The notes: a model not told the origin generated them from the letters alone. DNA of 64,000 nucleotides from Mycobacteroides immunogenum (GCF_001605725.1 NZ_CP011530.1:3224001-3288000), one strand, 5' to 3'. Numbered from the stretch's first letter, positions 1 through 8,553 are shown. Program-made: numbers and translations.

Positions 1-780
1 GTGCTGTTCGGCCTGGCACTGGCCAAGTTCGGAGAATCCGGGCCACCAGTGGTCCTCGAGTTCATCGACCACCTCAGTCACATCTTCTTCACCATCATCG
101 GGTGGATCATGCGGCTGGCACCGCTGGGCGCACTCGGGGCGATGGCCTACATCGTGGGTCAATACGGCATCGGCTCGTTGAGTAGCTACGGCAAGCTCAT
201 CGCCGCATGTTATGCGGCGGCACTGCTGTTCATCGGCGTGCTGGCGGTGATCGCGCGGATCTTCGCGGGAGTAAATCTCTGGAAATTCGTCGTCTACATC
301 AAAGATGAACTGTTTCTGGCGCTCGGCACGGCCTCCACCGAAGTGGTGTTGCCGCGCATCATGACCAAGCTCAATTACGCGGGCTGTTCCAAGACGACCA
401 CCGGACTGGTCATTCCCACCGGATACTCCTTCAATCTCGACGGAGCCACCCTGTACCTGTCGATCTGTGTGCTGTTCCTCGCGCAGGCACTCGGGGTCGA
501 CCTGACCCTCGGGGAACAGATCACCGCCGTGCTGGTGCTGATGCTGACCTCCAAAGGCATGGCAGGCGTGCCTGGTTCGTCATTCCTTGCCCTGTCCGCA
601 ACCGTCAGCGCCATCGGTCATGGCGCCATTCCGGTGGCAGCCGTCGCGCTGTTGCTGGGTTCGGATCGGATGATGGATTCGATGCGTGTCTCGGTGAACC
701 TGCTGGGCAATTGCGTGGCGACGCTGGTGGTAGCCAACTGGGAACGCCAACTCGACAAAGAAACGGCTCTATTGCCATGA
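1..780 (+). CDS. Dicarboxylate/amino-acid:cation symporter, C-terminal part, tail altered by IS insertion
   Basis: Membrane symporter of the SLC1/DAACS family (DctA, GltP and GltT relatives), importing acidic substrates with Na+ or H+. The window edge removes the N-terminus: about 259 residues of a protein usually 420-470 long. Visible are the TSKGMAGVPGSS re-entrant loop and the substrate motif D222-x3-D226-x2-R229-x3-N233, whose spacing matches D390/D394/R397/N401 of the aspartate transporter GltPh. DctA proteins usually lack the second Asp, so an amino-group-bearing substrate is possible. The reading frame runs into an ISL3 element at base 765, which replaces the native last 23 residues with A-L-L-P. 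Family certain, substrate open. Confidence 0.85.
   Translation: MLFGLALAKFGESGPPVVLEFIDHLSHIFFTIIGWIMRLAPLGALGAMAYIVGQYGIGSLSSYGKLIAACYAAALLFIGVLAVIARIFAGVNLWKFVVYIKDELFLALGTASTEVVLPRIMTKLNYAGCSKTTTGLVIPTGYSFNLDGATLYLSICVLFLAQALGVDLTLGEQITAVLVLMLTSKGMAGVPGSSFLALSATVSAIGHGAIPVAAVALLLGSDRMMDSMRVSVNLLGNCVATLVVANWERQLDKETALLP
757..764. repeat. Target-site duplication, left copy
   Basis: The 8-bp sequence AAAGAAAC lies directly outside the left inverted repeat and is repeated exactly at 2155-2162. An 8-bp duplication is typical of ISL3-family transposition. Confidence 0.93.
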
Positions 781-2154
781 ATGTGGATGACCTCATGTGT
801 GGTATGGGAGTTCGAGGGTCACCGGTCCGCAGACGAGCATGATCATGGCGAGCGCGTTCTCGGCGTTGTGGAAGCCGTAGGCCCTGCGGATGATCAACCG
901 GACCTTGTTGTTGAGCCCTTCGTGGCGGCCGTTGGCCAGTCCGCGCTCCACCGCGGCTTGGATGCCATCGAGGTGTTTGTTGATGGTTCGGCCGACCTTG
1001 ACGAACTGCGGGATCCGGCACCGCTGCGCCCATGAGCACCATTTCCCGAGCATGTCGGTGACGGTGTCGGCGTCAAGATCCCCGGCGAACACCGCCCGCA
1101 GCGATTCCTTCAGTTCGTAGGCGCGGACCAGTGCGCCGCCCTCGCGTTTGAGCTGGGCGAGGGTGGCTTTCTGTGTGTCGGTGAGGGATTCGGGGTTCTT
1201 CAGCAGCGCCCAGCGGGCTCCCTTGTAGGTTTTGGCGATCTGCTTGTCCGACAGTTTGCGCGCGGACTGCCATACCTGACGGCGAACGTCGTCGAGGGCG
1301 TCGGTGGCTAGTTTGACGACATGGAACGGATCGAAGCAGATCACCGCCTGCGGGGCATGTGCGCGAACGGATTTCGCGAATGCCGGCCCGAGGTCCATCG
1401 ACACGGCCTCGATCTTCTTCGCGCCATCGGCGGGTAGGGCCGCGGTGAAGAACGCGTCGAGAGTGGCTGCCTTCTTGCCCGGCGCACCCCACACGATTGT
1501 GCCGGTGTCGTGGTCGGACACCAAAGTCAAATACTTGTGGTGCTTGCGCCAGGAGATCTCATCGACGCCGATGTCGACCAGCCCGGCCAGCCGGTCGGGG
1601 TCCAGTTTCTCGGCCACGACGCGCGAACACATCGCCCCGACGGTGCGCCACGTGACGCGGCAGAACGTCGACACCGTCTTCTTGTCACACTTGGCGGCCA
1701 GCCAGACCGCAAGGTCCTCGAAGTCGCGGGTGAACCCCGATCCCGGCCGCGCGAACGGCACTGACTCGGCCAGGACACCGTGCTCGGGGCAGCGCAACCG
1801 ACGTCGCCGCAGTTTGAGCACACATACCCGCCCACTGAGGTCCAGGTGCCGCCACGCCGAATCCACCATCCGTGTGTCGTAGCGGTGCCGGGTACGGAAA
1901 TCGCAATGCGGACAGGACATCACCCGCTGTTGCGGGCGCACCCACACCGTCACCTTGTCGCCGCACTCGACGTCGCGGACCGTGGTCTTCGGCAGGTCGA
2001 GGACACGGTTGAGTAAAGTGGTCGCGCGCACGGGCAAGCTCCTTGGTACGAGGTGTAGGAGCTTTCGAACCTATGAGCTACCCGTGCGCCCAGACCACTC
2101 CGCCACGCGAGACATAGCACACCCCACCCGACCCACATTCATGGCAATAGAGCC
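765..2154. mobile_element. ISL3-family insertion sequence, complete, 1,390 bp
   Basis: The element is bounded by perfect 22-bp terminal inverted repeats at 765-786 and 2133-2154, each starting GGCTCTATTGCC from its outer end. It is flanked by the 8-bp direct repeat AAAGAAAC. It carries one intact transposase on the minus strand. Intact ends and an undamaged target duplication point to a fairly recent insertion. It interrupts the last codons of the upstream symporter gene and separates it from the aldolase and allantoicase genes. Confidence 0.95.
793..2031 (-). CDS. ISL3-family transposase
   Basis: Cuts and joins the ends of the surrounding insertion sequence. About 412 residues, full length for the family. 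The N-terminus has a zinc-finger-like pair (CPHC, then a Cys-containing RCPEHG), followed by a helix-turn-helix region. The catalytic DDE core shows GVDEISW, then SMDLGPAF followed by CFDPFHVVK, and a late ERGLANGRHEGLNNK holding the final Glu. I start at GTG 2031 because AGGAG sits seven bases upstream; a TTG at 2037 is possible but too close to that ribosome site. The gene ends seven bases inside the left inverted repeat. No frameshift seen. Confidence 0.93.
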   Translation of the reverse strand: MRATTLLNRVLDLPKTTVRDVECGDKVTVWVRPQQRVMSCPHCDFRTRHRYDTRMVDSAWRHLDLSGRVCVLKLRRRRLRCPEHGVLAESVPFARPGSGFTRDFEDLAVWLAAKCDKKTVSTFCRVTWRTVGAMCSRVVAEKLDPDRLAGLVDIGVDEISWRKHHKYLTLVSDHDTGTIVWGAPGKKAATLDAFFTAALPADGAKKIEAVSMDLGPAFAKSVRAHAPQAVICFDPFHVVKLATDALDDVRRQVWQSARKLSDKQIAKTYKGARWALLKNPESLTDTQKATLAQLKREGGALVRAYELKESLRAVFAGDLDADTVTDMLGKWCSWAQRCRIPQFVKVGRTINKHLDGIQAAVERGLANGRHEGLNNKVRLIIRRAYGFHNAENALAMIMLVCGPVTLELPYHT

Positions 2155-2162
2155 AAAGAAAC
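2155..2162. repeat. Target-site duplication, right copy
   Basis: AAAGAAAC, identical to 757-764, directly after the right inverted repeat. Confidence 0.93.
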
Positions 2163-2235
2163 CATGCGCGCAGTTCTCGCGGGAGAACCGACCAGCGAGG
2201 AATCCGCCGCTGCACACCGCCACGCACCACGGTGA
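2163..2235 (+). pseudogene. Severed 3' end of the symporter gene
   Basis: Joining base 764 to 2163, removing the insertion and one target copy, restores an open frame. It adds 23 residues beginning MRAVLAGEPT, then TGA at 2233-2235. The original stop therefore lay only 13 bases before the aldolase-like ATG at 2249, so the genes were adjacent and probably co-transcribed. The fragment has no start of its own and is not expected to be translated. Confidence 0.85.
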
Positions 2236-2248
2236 CGAGTCTGCGAGC

Positions 2249-3526
2249 ATGGGAGCCGTGTCAGCACCATCCCCATCGAACCCAGCAGATGCCGGTGGCC
2301 CCGGCTGGCTCGCTCCTATCGCGGAACTACTGGCCCTCGCGGATGCCGAGCTGAAGTGCGCCTACCCCGAAGACCGCGGTGAACCGCAGCCCATCCACAC
2401 CGTGTACGCCAGTGCGGCTTCGGCCGACACCCGGCTACCGCGACAATGGGGCGCATCGGCCCTCGCGCTGGCCGAGCACCACGAGCAGACACTGTCGGCG
2501 CTTGACGTCCATGGCGTCCTCCCCCGCGTCAAGGAACAGCTTGCTACCGCGCCCATTCAGGATCTGCGACTCGATTTCGAGGATGGCTACGGCTGGCGCG
2601 AGGACAGCGCCGAAGACGCCGACGCACGCAAGGCCGGGCGCGTGTTACGCGCGCTGTCTATCGACGCGAATCCACCTGCGGCACTGGGTATCCGCATCAA
2701 GGGCCTCACCTCGCTGCACCTGCGGCGCAGCGTGCGCACACTGGAGCTGGTGCTCGACGGCGCGTCCGGAGTGCCGCGAGGATTCGTGACCACCATCCCG
2801 AAATTCCGGACGCTGACTCAAGTCGAGGCCGCACTCCGGCTGTTCGACGAGCTCGAGCGAGTACACGGATTACCTAACGGCTCACTGCGTTTCGAGCTTC
2901 AGATCGAGAGCCCGCAGGCGGTGCTGGGCGCTGACGGCACGGCCACCCTGGCCAAGGCCATCCACGTGGCCCGCGAGCGCCTGACGGGACTGCATTACGG
3001 CACATATGACTACAGCGCGGCCTGCGGGATCGCCGCCGAACATCAATCGCTGGAGCATCCGGTGGCCGACCATGCCAAGGCCGTGATGCTGGCGGCGGCG
3101 GCACAAACCGGAGTGTGGGTGTGCGACGGCTCCACCCAGGTGGCCCCCGATGGCCCGGCGGAACAGCAGGCCGCCGCACTGACCCGCCATCACCGGCTGG
3201 TGACCCGCGCCCTGGAGCGCGGCTACTGGCAGGGCTGGGACATGCACCCGGGACATCTGATCACCCGATGGCTGGCCACCTACGGATTCCATCGGCGCGC
3301 GCTGACGGTAGCCGGCCCCCGCATCGTCGCCTACCTGCAGCGACAGGGAGGCGCCGTCGTCGACGAACCGGCGACGGCCCAGGCATTGGCCGCCGGGGTT
3401 CTGCGCGGTCTGGACTGCGGCGCCTATTCCCCCGACGACGTGGTCGCCATCGCGCCCGGATGCGACCGGGCGGTACTGGACCAACTCGTGCAACGCACCA
3501 CAACAGGAGATACCGACCAGCAATGA
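2249..3526 (+). CDS. Aldolase-like protein (DUF6986-type, HpcH/CitE superfamily) next to allantoicase
   Basis: About 425 residues resembling the CitE/HpcH TIM-barrel lyases and, more loosely, malate synthase. Visible are DLRLDFEDGYGWR, where the acidic residues would bind metal, GIRIKGLTSLHLRRS, the FELQIESPQAVLG strand and LHYGTYDYSAACG. The stop overlaps the allantoicase start (ATGA), so the two are translationally coupled. Since allantoicase leads to ureidoglycolate and glyoxylate, this enzyme may act on one of those; that is inference. ATG 2249 is chosen as the first plausible start after the IS; GTG 2258 is an alternative. Its upstream promoter was probably separated from it by the IS. 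Confidence 0.8.
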   Translation: MGAVSAPSPSNPADAGGPGWLAPIAELLALADAELKCAYPEDRGEPQPIHTVYASAASADTRLPRQWGASALALAEHHEQTLSALDVHGVLPRVKEQLATAPIQDLRLDFEDGYGWREDSAEDADARKAGRVLRALSIDANPPAALGIRIKGLTSLHLRRSVRTLELVLDGASGVPRGFVTTIPKFRTLTQVEAALRLFDELERVHGLPNGSLRFELQIESPQAVLGADGTATLAKAIHVARERLTGLHYGTYDYSAACGIAAEHQSLEHPVADHAKAVMLAAAAQTGVWVCDGSTQVAPDGPAEQQAAALTRHHRLVTRALERGYWQGWDMHPGHLITRWLATYGFHRRALTVAGPRIVAYLQRQGGAVVDEPATAQALAAGVLRGLDCGAYSPDDVVAIAPGCDRAVLDQLVQRTTTGDTDQQ

Positions 3527-4539
3527 CCGGCAACACACCCACCGGGCTGCCAGATTTCACCATGCTGCCCGACTTGGCGCTGCGCCCCCTGGGCGCAGCG
3601 GTGATCTGGGCCAACGACGACTTATTCGCCGAGAAGGAGAACCTGATCAAACCCGGGCCGGCCGACTATCGGCCCGCGACCTTCGGGCACAAGGGACAGG
3701 TCTATGACGGATGGGAGACCCGGCGCCGGCGTGACCCCGCGGGCGAACCGGGCCATGACGCCGCGATAGTCCGGCTGGGTGTGCCCGGGGTGATAGCGGG
3801 CGTCGTCGTCGACACCGCATGGTTCAAGGGCAACTACCCGCCGGAGATCTCGGTGGACGCCGCAGAGATCGAGGGATACCCACCGGCCGCGGAAATAGCC
3901 CGAGATACCGCCTGGCACAGCATTGTTGACCGTACAAAGGTCTACGGCGACAGCCGCAATGCCTTCGATGTCGATTCGCAACGGCGCTGGACGCACGTGC
4001 GGCTGACCATGTATCCCGACGGCGGTGTGGCACGGCTTCGCGTCCACGGCCGCGGGCTGCCCGACCCACGGTTCCTCAACGCCGGGCAGTTCGATCTGGC
4101 GGCCATCGAGAACGGAGGCTTGGTCACCGACTGCTCCAATCGGTTCTACAGCTCGCCCCAGAATCTGCTGTTTCCGGGTGTCGCCCGGGTCATGGGTGAC
4201 GGATGGGAAACCGCGCGGCGCCGCGACGACGCCAACGACTGGGTCCAGGTGCGGCTTGCCGGGGAGGGATTGATCCGGATCGCCGAAATCGATACCTCCT
4301 ATTTCGTGGGTAACAGCCCGGGCGCGGCGGCACTGCGGGGCCTGACCGCACAGGGCGACTGGGTGCCACTCCTGCCCCGAACGCCGCTGCAGCCCGATAC
4401 CCGGCACCGCTTCTTGCTGGATGATCGGCAGCCCGTCACCGAGGTGCGCCTGGACATCTACCCCGACGGCGGGCTGTCACGTCTACGGCTCTTCGGCGAC
4501 CTCACGACGGCCGCAATGGACTCTCTCCGCGGCCGCTGA
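3523..4539 (+). CDS. alc: Allantoicase
   Basis: Hydrolyses allantoate to ureidoglycolate and urea in purine ring catabolism. At 338 residues it has the usual two-repeat layout. Each half contains a jelly-roll repeat with matching signatures: YDGWETRRRR near residue 63 and GDGWETARRRDD in the second half, VVVDTAWFKGNYP versus IAEIDTSYFVGNSP, and VRLTMYPDGGVARLRVHG versus VRLDIYPDGGLSRLRLFG. The start overlaps the aldolase stop by four bases. No allantoinase or ureidoglycolate lyase lies in view; those steps must be encoded elsewhere. High confidence from the internal repeat. Confidence 0.95.
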   Translation: MTGNTPTGLPDFTMLPDLALRPLGAAVIWANDDLFAEKENLIKPGPADYRPATFGHKGQVYDGWETRRRRDPAGEPGHDAAIVRLGVPGVIAGVVVDTAWFKGNYPPEISVDAAEIEGYPPAAEIARDTAWHSIVDRTKVYGDSRNAFDVDSQRRWTHVRLTMYPDGGVARLRVHGRGLPDPRFLNAGQFDLAAIENGGLVTDCSNRFYSSPQNLLFPGVARVMGDGWETARRRDDANDWVQVRLAGEGLIRIAEIDTSYFVGNSPGAAALRGLTAQGDWVPLLPRTPLQPDTRHRFLLDDRQPVTEVRLDIYPDGGLSRLRLFGDLTTAAMDSLRGR

Positions 4540-4575
4540 CTGGCCCGCACCGCGCACGGCTGTCCTGGGCGTCAA

Positions 4576-4581
4576 TAGAAT
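4576..4581 (+). promoter_or_regulatory. Candidate -10 box (TAGAAT), leaderless start
   Basis: TAGAAT lies eight bases before the GTG at 4590, so transcription would start at or next to the start codon. No Shine-Dalgarno sequence is visible. Confidence 0.5.
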
Positions 4582-4589
4582 CGTTCGAC

Positions 4590-5528
4590 GTGACCGAACA
4601 AGACAAGGCGCAGTCCGCACCGGCCAAGGACGCGACGCCCGCGCTCGACGTGGAGGGCTCCGGCGTTCAACCCCCGGTTTCCCCGCGCATCCGCCGGGCT
4701 TTCTGGTGGCTGGAACGCTTCGCACCGGCCATCGGATCACGCTGGGCGGTCGAGCTGTGGTGCACCCCGCCGGTCATCGAGTCGAGTCTTCGCATGCCAC
4801 CCGGCGTGCCCGCCGGCGAGCCTCTGGAGGCCCATTGGGACGGCCACCGGATTGCGGGTGAGTCGTGGGGCGAGGGACCGACGGTCTACCTGGTCCACGG
4901 CTGGGGCGGTCAGCGCACGCACCTCGGGATCTTCATCAAGCCGCTGCTGCAGGCCGGATACCGCGTCATCGCCTTCGACCTGCCCAGCCATAACGAGTCC
5001 GAGCGCGGTGCACTGGCACCCGGACGCACCACGCTGATCGAGTGCGCGCACGCAGTGGCTGCCGTCATCAAGGAGCACGGGCCCGCCCACGCGGTGGTGG
5101 CCCACTCCCTGGGTGCCAACGCGACCACCTTCGCGGCCTCCTATGGCGCACCGGTGGGCCGCGTGGTGTACCTCGCGCCGATGGGCGATTTCCCCCTCTA
5201 CCTGGACCTGTTCGCCGCACGCCACGGCTTCGGCAAGCGGATACGCGCCGGACTGGAGCGCCAGCTCGAGCGCCGCATCGAGTTGACGCTGCCCGAAACC
5301 GAGTTGGCCCGCGTCGCTGCGGCCGCCGGGCATCCCCCGCTGCTGCTGATCCACGACCCCGACGACCCGGACACGCCGTACGCGTCGAGTGAGCGGCTGG
5401 CGCAGTCATGGCCCGGCGCACGTTTCATCGCGACGAAGGGACTCGGCCGCCTGGCACACTTCCGAATCCTGCGGCACCGTCCCGCGATCAACGCCGGCCT
5501 GGAATTCATTGGCGCCGCATCGGATTAG
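4590..5528 (+). CDS. Alpha/beta-fold hydrolase
   Basis: A 312-residue serine hydrolase of unknown substrate. Motifs: the oxyanion-side VYLVHGWGG, the nucleophile elbow AHSLGA (G-x-S-x-G variant with Ala first), the acid-bearing LLLIHDPDDPDTPY, and a late His in LGRLAHFRIL. The first 60 residues are polar and proline-rich with no signal peptide, so it is probably cytoplasmic. The gene ends tail to tail with the SDR gene, overlapping by four bases. Family clear, function unknown. Confidence 0.85.
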   Translation: MTEQDKAQSAPAKDATPALDVEGSGVQPPVSPRIRRAFWWLERFAPAIGSRWAVELWCTPPVIESSLRMPPGVPAGEPLEAHWDGHRIAGESWGEGPTVYLVHGWGGQRTHLGIFIKPLLQAGYRVIAFDLPSHNESERGALAPGRTTLIECAHAVAAVIKEHGPAHAVVAHSLGANATTFAASYGAPVGRVVYLAPMGDFPLYLDLFAARHGFGKRIRAGLERQLERRIELTLPETELARVAAAAGHPPLLLIHDPDDPDTPYASSERLAQSWPGARFIATKGLGRLAHFRILRHRPAINAGLEFIGAASD

Positions 5529-6424
5529 CCGATAGCGGCAGCCCCGACAGGCCGCGGATCCGCCCTAGGCCCCCGCGCCGAGTACCAGCGGTAGTAATCG
5601 TTCTGCACCCGGCTGACGATTGCCGGTGCCACGCGATACGCGTCGCGATACAAGATGCCCAAGGGATTGTTCACCTCACGGCTCTGCCGCCGGATCGCGT
5701 CGATGACCATGTCGACGCCCTCCTCCAGCGTCAGTGACGCGTATTGGCTCCAATCCGTGGGCGCGATCATGTCGGTCGCGACCAGCGGCAGATGGATGTT
5801 GGTGACCCGCACGCCGTCAGCACGGCTCTCGATGCCCGCGATACGCAACACCGCGTCCATGGCCGCCTTCGATCCGACATAGGCGGAGAATTCGGGCAGA
5901 TTGCCCAACACTCCGATCGATGAGCTGTGCACGATATGTCCCGAACCCCGCGCACGCATGCCGGGCAGCAGGCGCAGTACCAGGCCGACACCGCCGAGAT
6001 AATTGATCGCGACCGTCCTTTCGTAGTCGTGGAGCCGATGCTCGGAATCGGCCAGTGAGCGCATGATCGACCGGCCCGCGTTCAGCACCAAGATGTCCGG
6101 TGCCCCAAAACGTTCCAGGACCTCGTCGGCGACCGCACCCGCACCCTCACCTGTCGACAGATCGCCGGGCACGGCGTGGGCCGTGCCACCGCGCGCGGTG
6201 ATGACGCGCACCACCTCGTTGAGCTCATCGGCGCGGCGCGCGGTGACGACGGCGATGGCCCCCGCCGCCGCGACCTGCTCGGCGAGCCTGCGGCCGATCC
6301 CGCTCGACGCACCGGTGATCAACACGGTGCGGCCGCGCACGCGCGAGGCCAGCGTCGGCGTCCATGGATAACTCGCCCTGACCGGTTTGGTAAGCGCGTT
6401 GATCATGTGCCTGACGGCCCGCAT
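5525..6424 (-). CDS. Short-chain dehydrogenase/reductase (SDR)
   Basis: NAD(P)-dependent oxidoreductase of about 299 residues. The Rossmann motif TGASSGIG follows VRGRTVLI. The NAG motif is seen in LVLNAGRS. The catalytic Ser lies in HSSSIG and the Tyr/Lys pair in YVGSK. The 25-30 residue N-terminal extension and long C-terminal tail (VQNDYYRWYSARG) match mycobacterial SDRs often annotated as lipid-modifying, but the substrate is unknown. I start at ATG 6424 because GGGAGAG is five bases upstream; ATG 6436 is in frame but would use that site as coding sequence. Confidence 0.88.
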   Translation of the reverse strand: MRAVRHMINALTKPVRASYPWTPTLASRVRGRTVLITGASSGIGRRLAEQVAAAGAIAVVTARRADELNEVVRVITARGGTAHAVPGDLSTGEGAGAVADEVLERFGAPDILVLNAGRSIMRSLADSEHRLHDYERTVAINYLGGVGLVLRLLPGMRARGSGHIVHSSSIGVLGNLPEFSAYVGSKAAMDAVLRIAGIESRADGVRVTNIHLPLVATDMIAPTDWSQYASLTLEEGVDMVIDAIRRQSREVNNPLGILYRDAYRVAPAIVSRVQNDYYRWYSARGPRADPRPVGAAAIG

Positions 6425-6476
6425 CGGCTCTCCCATTGTTCATGTGCGGCTGAGTGTTTCACGAGCAATGATTATG

Positions 6477-6496
6477 TTGACATCAAACGTTGTCAA
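6477..6496. promoter_or_regulatory. Inverted repeat TTGACA-N8-TGTCAA between SDR and lipoprotein genes
   Basis: Perfect 6-bp arms separated by eight bases, in the gap between two divergent genes. On the minus strand the TTGACA can also act as a -35 box for the SDR gene, so a repressor bound here would block it. No regulator gene is adjacent. It may be a TetR-type operator or simply a promoter. Confidence 0.4.
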
Positions 6497-6580
6497 GATG
6501 GCCGACCGCCGCCGGGTTACGGCGCCACACAAAGCTTCTGTTTGCTATCGTTCTCAACAAGTCCAAAGCTTGGGGAACGT

Positions 6581-7186
6581 ATGCGGTTCAGCGCAATAGC
6601 CTTTCTCATCGCGACAGTGCTCTGCGCCTGCGTCTCGCCCAGTAGCTCGATCCGTCACGACGAATGGTCCGCACTGGTCTCGATGCTTGCCGACCAACAG
6701 CGGGCACTACATGAAAAAGACCCCCGCTATGACCTTCCCGGCGCACGCACACCGACGACCCGCACCGACATCCGCACGAAGGAGCGGCAGTGGGGTCTTT
6801 ACCTCGACGCCGACCACCGCGAATTGCTCCAAATCTCCGACGGCCTGCACGCCATCTGCGGATTCGACGACTTGTTCTCCCTCGCCGATTCGGGGCCCGG
6901 CTCGCAGAACTGGGAAGACATGAAGGCGTATATCCAGGGGGCCTCCCTCGGCCCCGAATACTTCGGTGCGCATTCCTTCAACCAGCTGATGCCCGTCCTC
7001 GGGACCACCGGTGACTATGTCGTGATCATCGCCGTCGCGCACTCGTATTTCAGCGATGAGCCGGGCGTGGTGTTCGAACTCGGCGGAGCCGGCGCCCACG
7101 GGGTCGACCAATATCCCACCCTGATGGAGGCGGTGCGTAGCAAGGCGGAGTCGTATCAGAAGGAGCTCAAAGATGCGCGCGCGTAG
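6581..7186 (+). CDS. Putative lipoprotein with SMI1/KNR4 (SUKH)-like domain
   Basis: A 201-residue protein with a short signal peptide (MRFSAIAFLIATVLCAC) and Cys17 as the probable lipidation site. The region DADHRELLQISDGLHAICGFDDLFSL resembles the start of SMI1/KNR4 domains, which hold several bacterial immunity proteins. GGGGAACGT before ATG 6581 supports the start. No toxin gene is adjacent. The domain call is by eye; the lipoprotein call is firmer. Confidence 0.6.
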   Translation: MRFSAIAFLIATVLCACVSPSSSIRHDEWSALVSMLADQQRALHEKDPRYDLPGARTPTTRTDIRTKERQWGLYLDADHRELLQISDGLHAICGFDDLFSLADSGPGSQNWEDMKAYIQGASLGPEYFGAHSFNQLMPVLGTTGDYVVIIAVAHSYFSDEPGVVFELGGAGAHGVDQYPTLMEAVRSKAESYQKELKDARA

Positions 7187-7350
7187 GCCACGCGCGGAAC
7201 CACGACGAGCGTGTGATCGTCTTAGCCATGTAAGAAGCAGTTCCGGGGGGAGCACCGGACATCGGCAGCAGGCTCGGCCACTCAGGGGCGGCTAACTCAT
7301 TCCGGTGTCCGTGATCTCTCTGGTCCCACCCGGTTCGCCCGGTAACCAGT

Positions 7351-7356
7351 TAGGTT
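7351..7356 (+). promoter_or_regulatory. Candidate -10 box (TAGGTT), leaderless start
   Basis: TAGGTT lies seven bases before ATG 7364, consistent with a leaderless transcript for the protease gene. Confidence 0.5.
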
Positions 7357-7363
7357 GAACACC

Positions 7364-8440
7364 ATGCCCGATCTGCCTACTCGTACATACGTTGAGTTTC
7401 CCGGAATCAGCACCCGCGCCTGGGAGCACCCCGCCGATCGTGCCGCGCTGCAAACATTGCGCAGCCTCAAGGGGTTCGACACCATCCTCAAGGCGCTGGC
7501 AGCACTGCTACGGGAACGTCAGCACCGGCTGATGTACCTGGCCACCGCGATCCGGGTCGACGATCGACAGTTCAGCACGCTGAACGACACCCTCAACGAT
7601 TGCGCCCGCATTCTGGACGCCCCCGAGGTCCCCGAGCTCTACGTCATCCAGGGGCCATACGCCAACGCGTACACCATCGGGATGGACCGTCCGTTCATCG
7701 TGCTCACCTCCGGCTTGTTGGATCTGATGAACGAACAGGAGCTGCGCTTCATCGTCGGCCACGAACTCGGGCATGCCCTCTCCGGACATGGCGTGTACCG
7801 CACCATGTTGCTGCACCTGATGCGGTTGGCCGGCAACCTCGGCTGGATGCCGATCGGCGGATGGGCGCTGCGCGCCGTCGTGGCCGCACTCATGGAGTGG
7901 CAACGGAAATCCGAGCTGTCCGGGGACCGCGCCGGCATGCTCTGCGGGCAGGATGTGGACACGGCCATCCGCGTCGAGATGAAACTGTCCGGCGGTTCAC
8001 GGCTGGACGAGATGGATACCCAGCGCTTCCTGGCGCAGGCAGCCGAGTATGAACGCACCGGCGATATGCGCGATGGCGTGCTCAAGCTCCTCAACCTCGA
8101 GCTGCAGTCACACCCGTTCTCGGTGATCCGGGCGGCCGAGCTCAGCAAATGGATCGACCGCGGCGAGTACGGCGCGATCCTCGGCGGCAAGTACCCGCGC
8201 CGCGATGACGACGAGCACGCCGATCTCGGTTCGGATTTCCGTTCTGCGGCAAGGACATACAGGGACAACTTCGATTCCTCAACCGACCCGTTGATCTCCG
8301 CGCTGCGCAACTTCGGATCCACCCTCGACGGTGTGGTGAACGTCGTCGGACAAGGAGTCAGCGACGTCGCCAGCGACGTCCGGCGCCGTTTCTCGGAGTG
8401 GCGCAGCAATTCCGAGGGCGAAACACGCGACGGCACCTGA
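7364..8440 (+). CDS. M48-family zinc metalloprotease
   Basis: A 358-residue peptidase. The zinc motif H133-E-L-G-H137 sits in VGHELGHALSGH, and Glu184 in the following SELSGDRAG is the likely third ligand. One or two hydrophobic segments follow the active site (MLLHLMRLAGNLGWM and the next stretch), so membrane association is likely but not typical of HtpX. The C-terminal 70 residues are polar. No neighbour suggests a substrate. Confidence 0.85.
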   Translation: MPDLPTRTYVEFPGISTRAWEHPADRAALQTLRSLKGFDTILKALAALLRERQHRLMYLATAIRVDDRQFSTLNDTLNDCARILDAPEVPELYVIQGPYANAYTIGMDRPFIVLTSGLLDLMNEQELRFIVGHELGHALSGHGVYRTMLLHLMRLAGNLGWMPIGGWALRAVVAALMEWQRKSELSGDRAGMLCGQDVDTAIRVEMKLSGGSRLDEMDTQRFLAQAAEYERTGDMRDGVLKLLNLELQSHPFSVIRAAELSKWIDRGEYGAILGGKYPRRDDDEHADLGSDFRSAARTYRDNFDSSTDPLISALRNFGSTLDGVVNVVGQGVSDVASDVRRRFSEWRSNSEGETRDGT

Positions 8441-8553
8441 CCACTGGCGCGACCATGCGATCAGCGACGACGGAGTAGGCCGGCCCGAATCATATTGACA
8501 CCATCGGTTATTCGGTGGCCCACACCGGCCCCGCCGGTTAGCCTCGAGATCCC

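Noticed and set aside
1955..2248. Long upstream extension of the aldolase-like reading frame into the insertion sequence
   Set aside because: The codons lie inside the IS and its right end and encode nothing like the family; ATG 2249 after the element is the sensible start.
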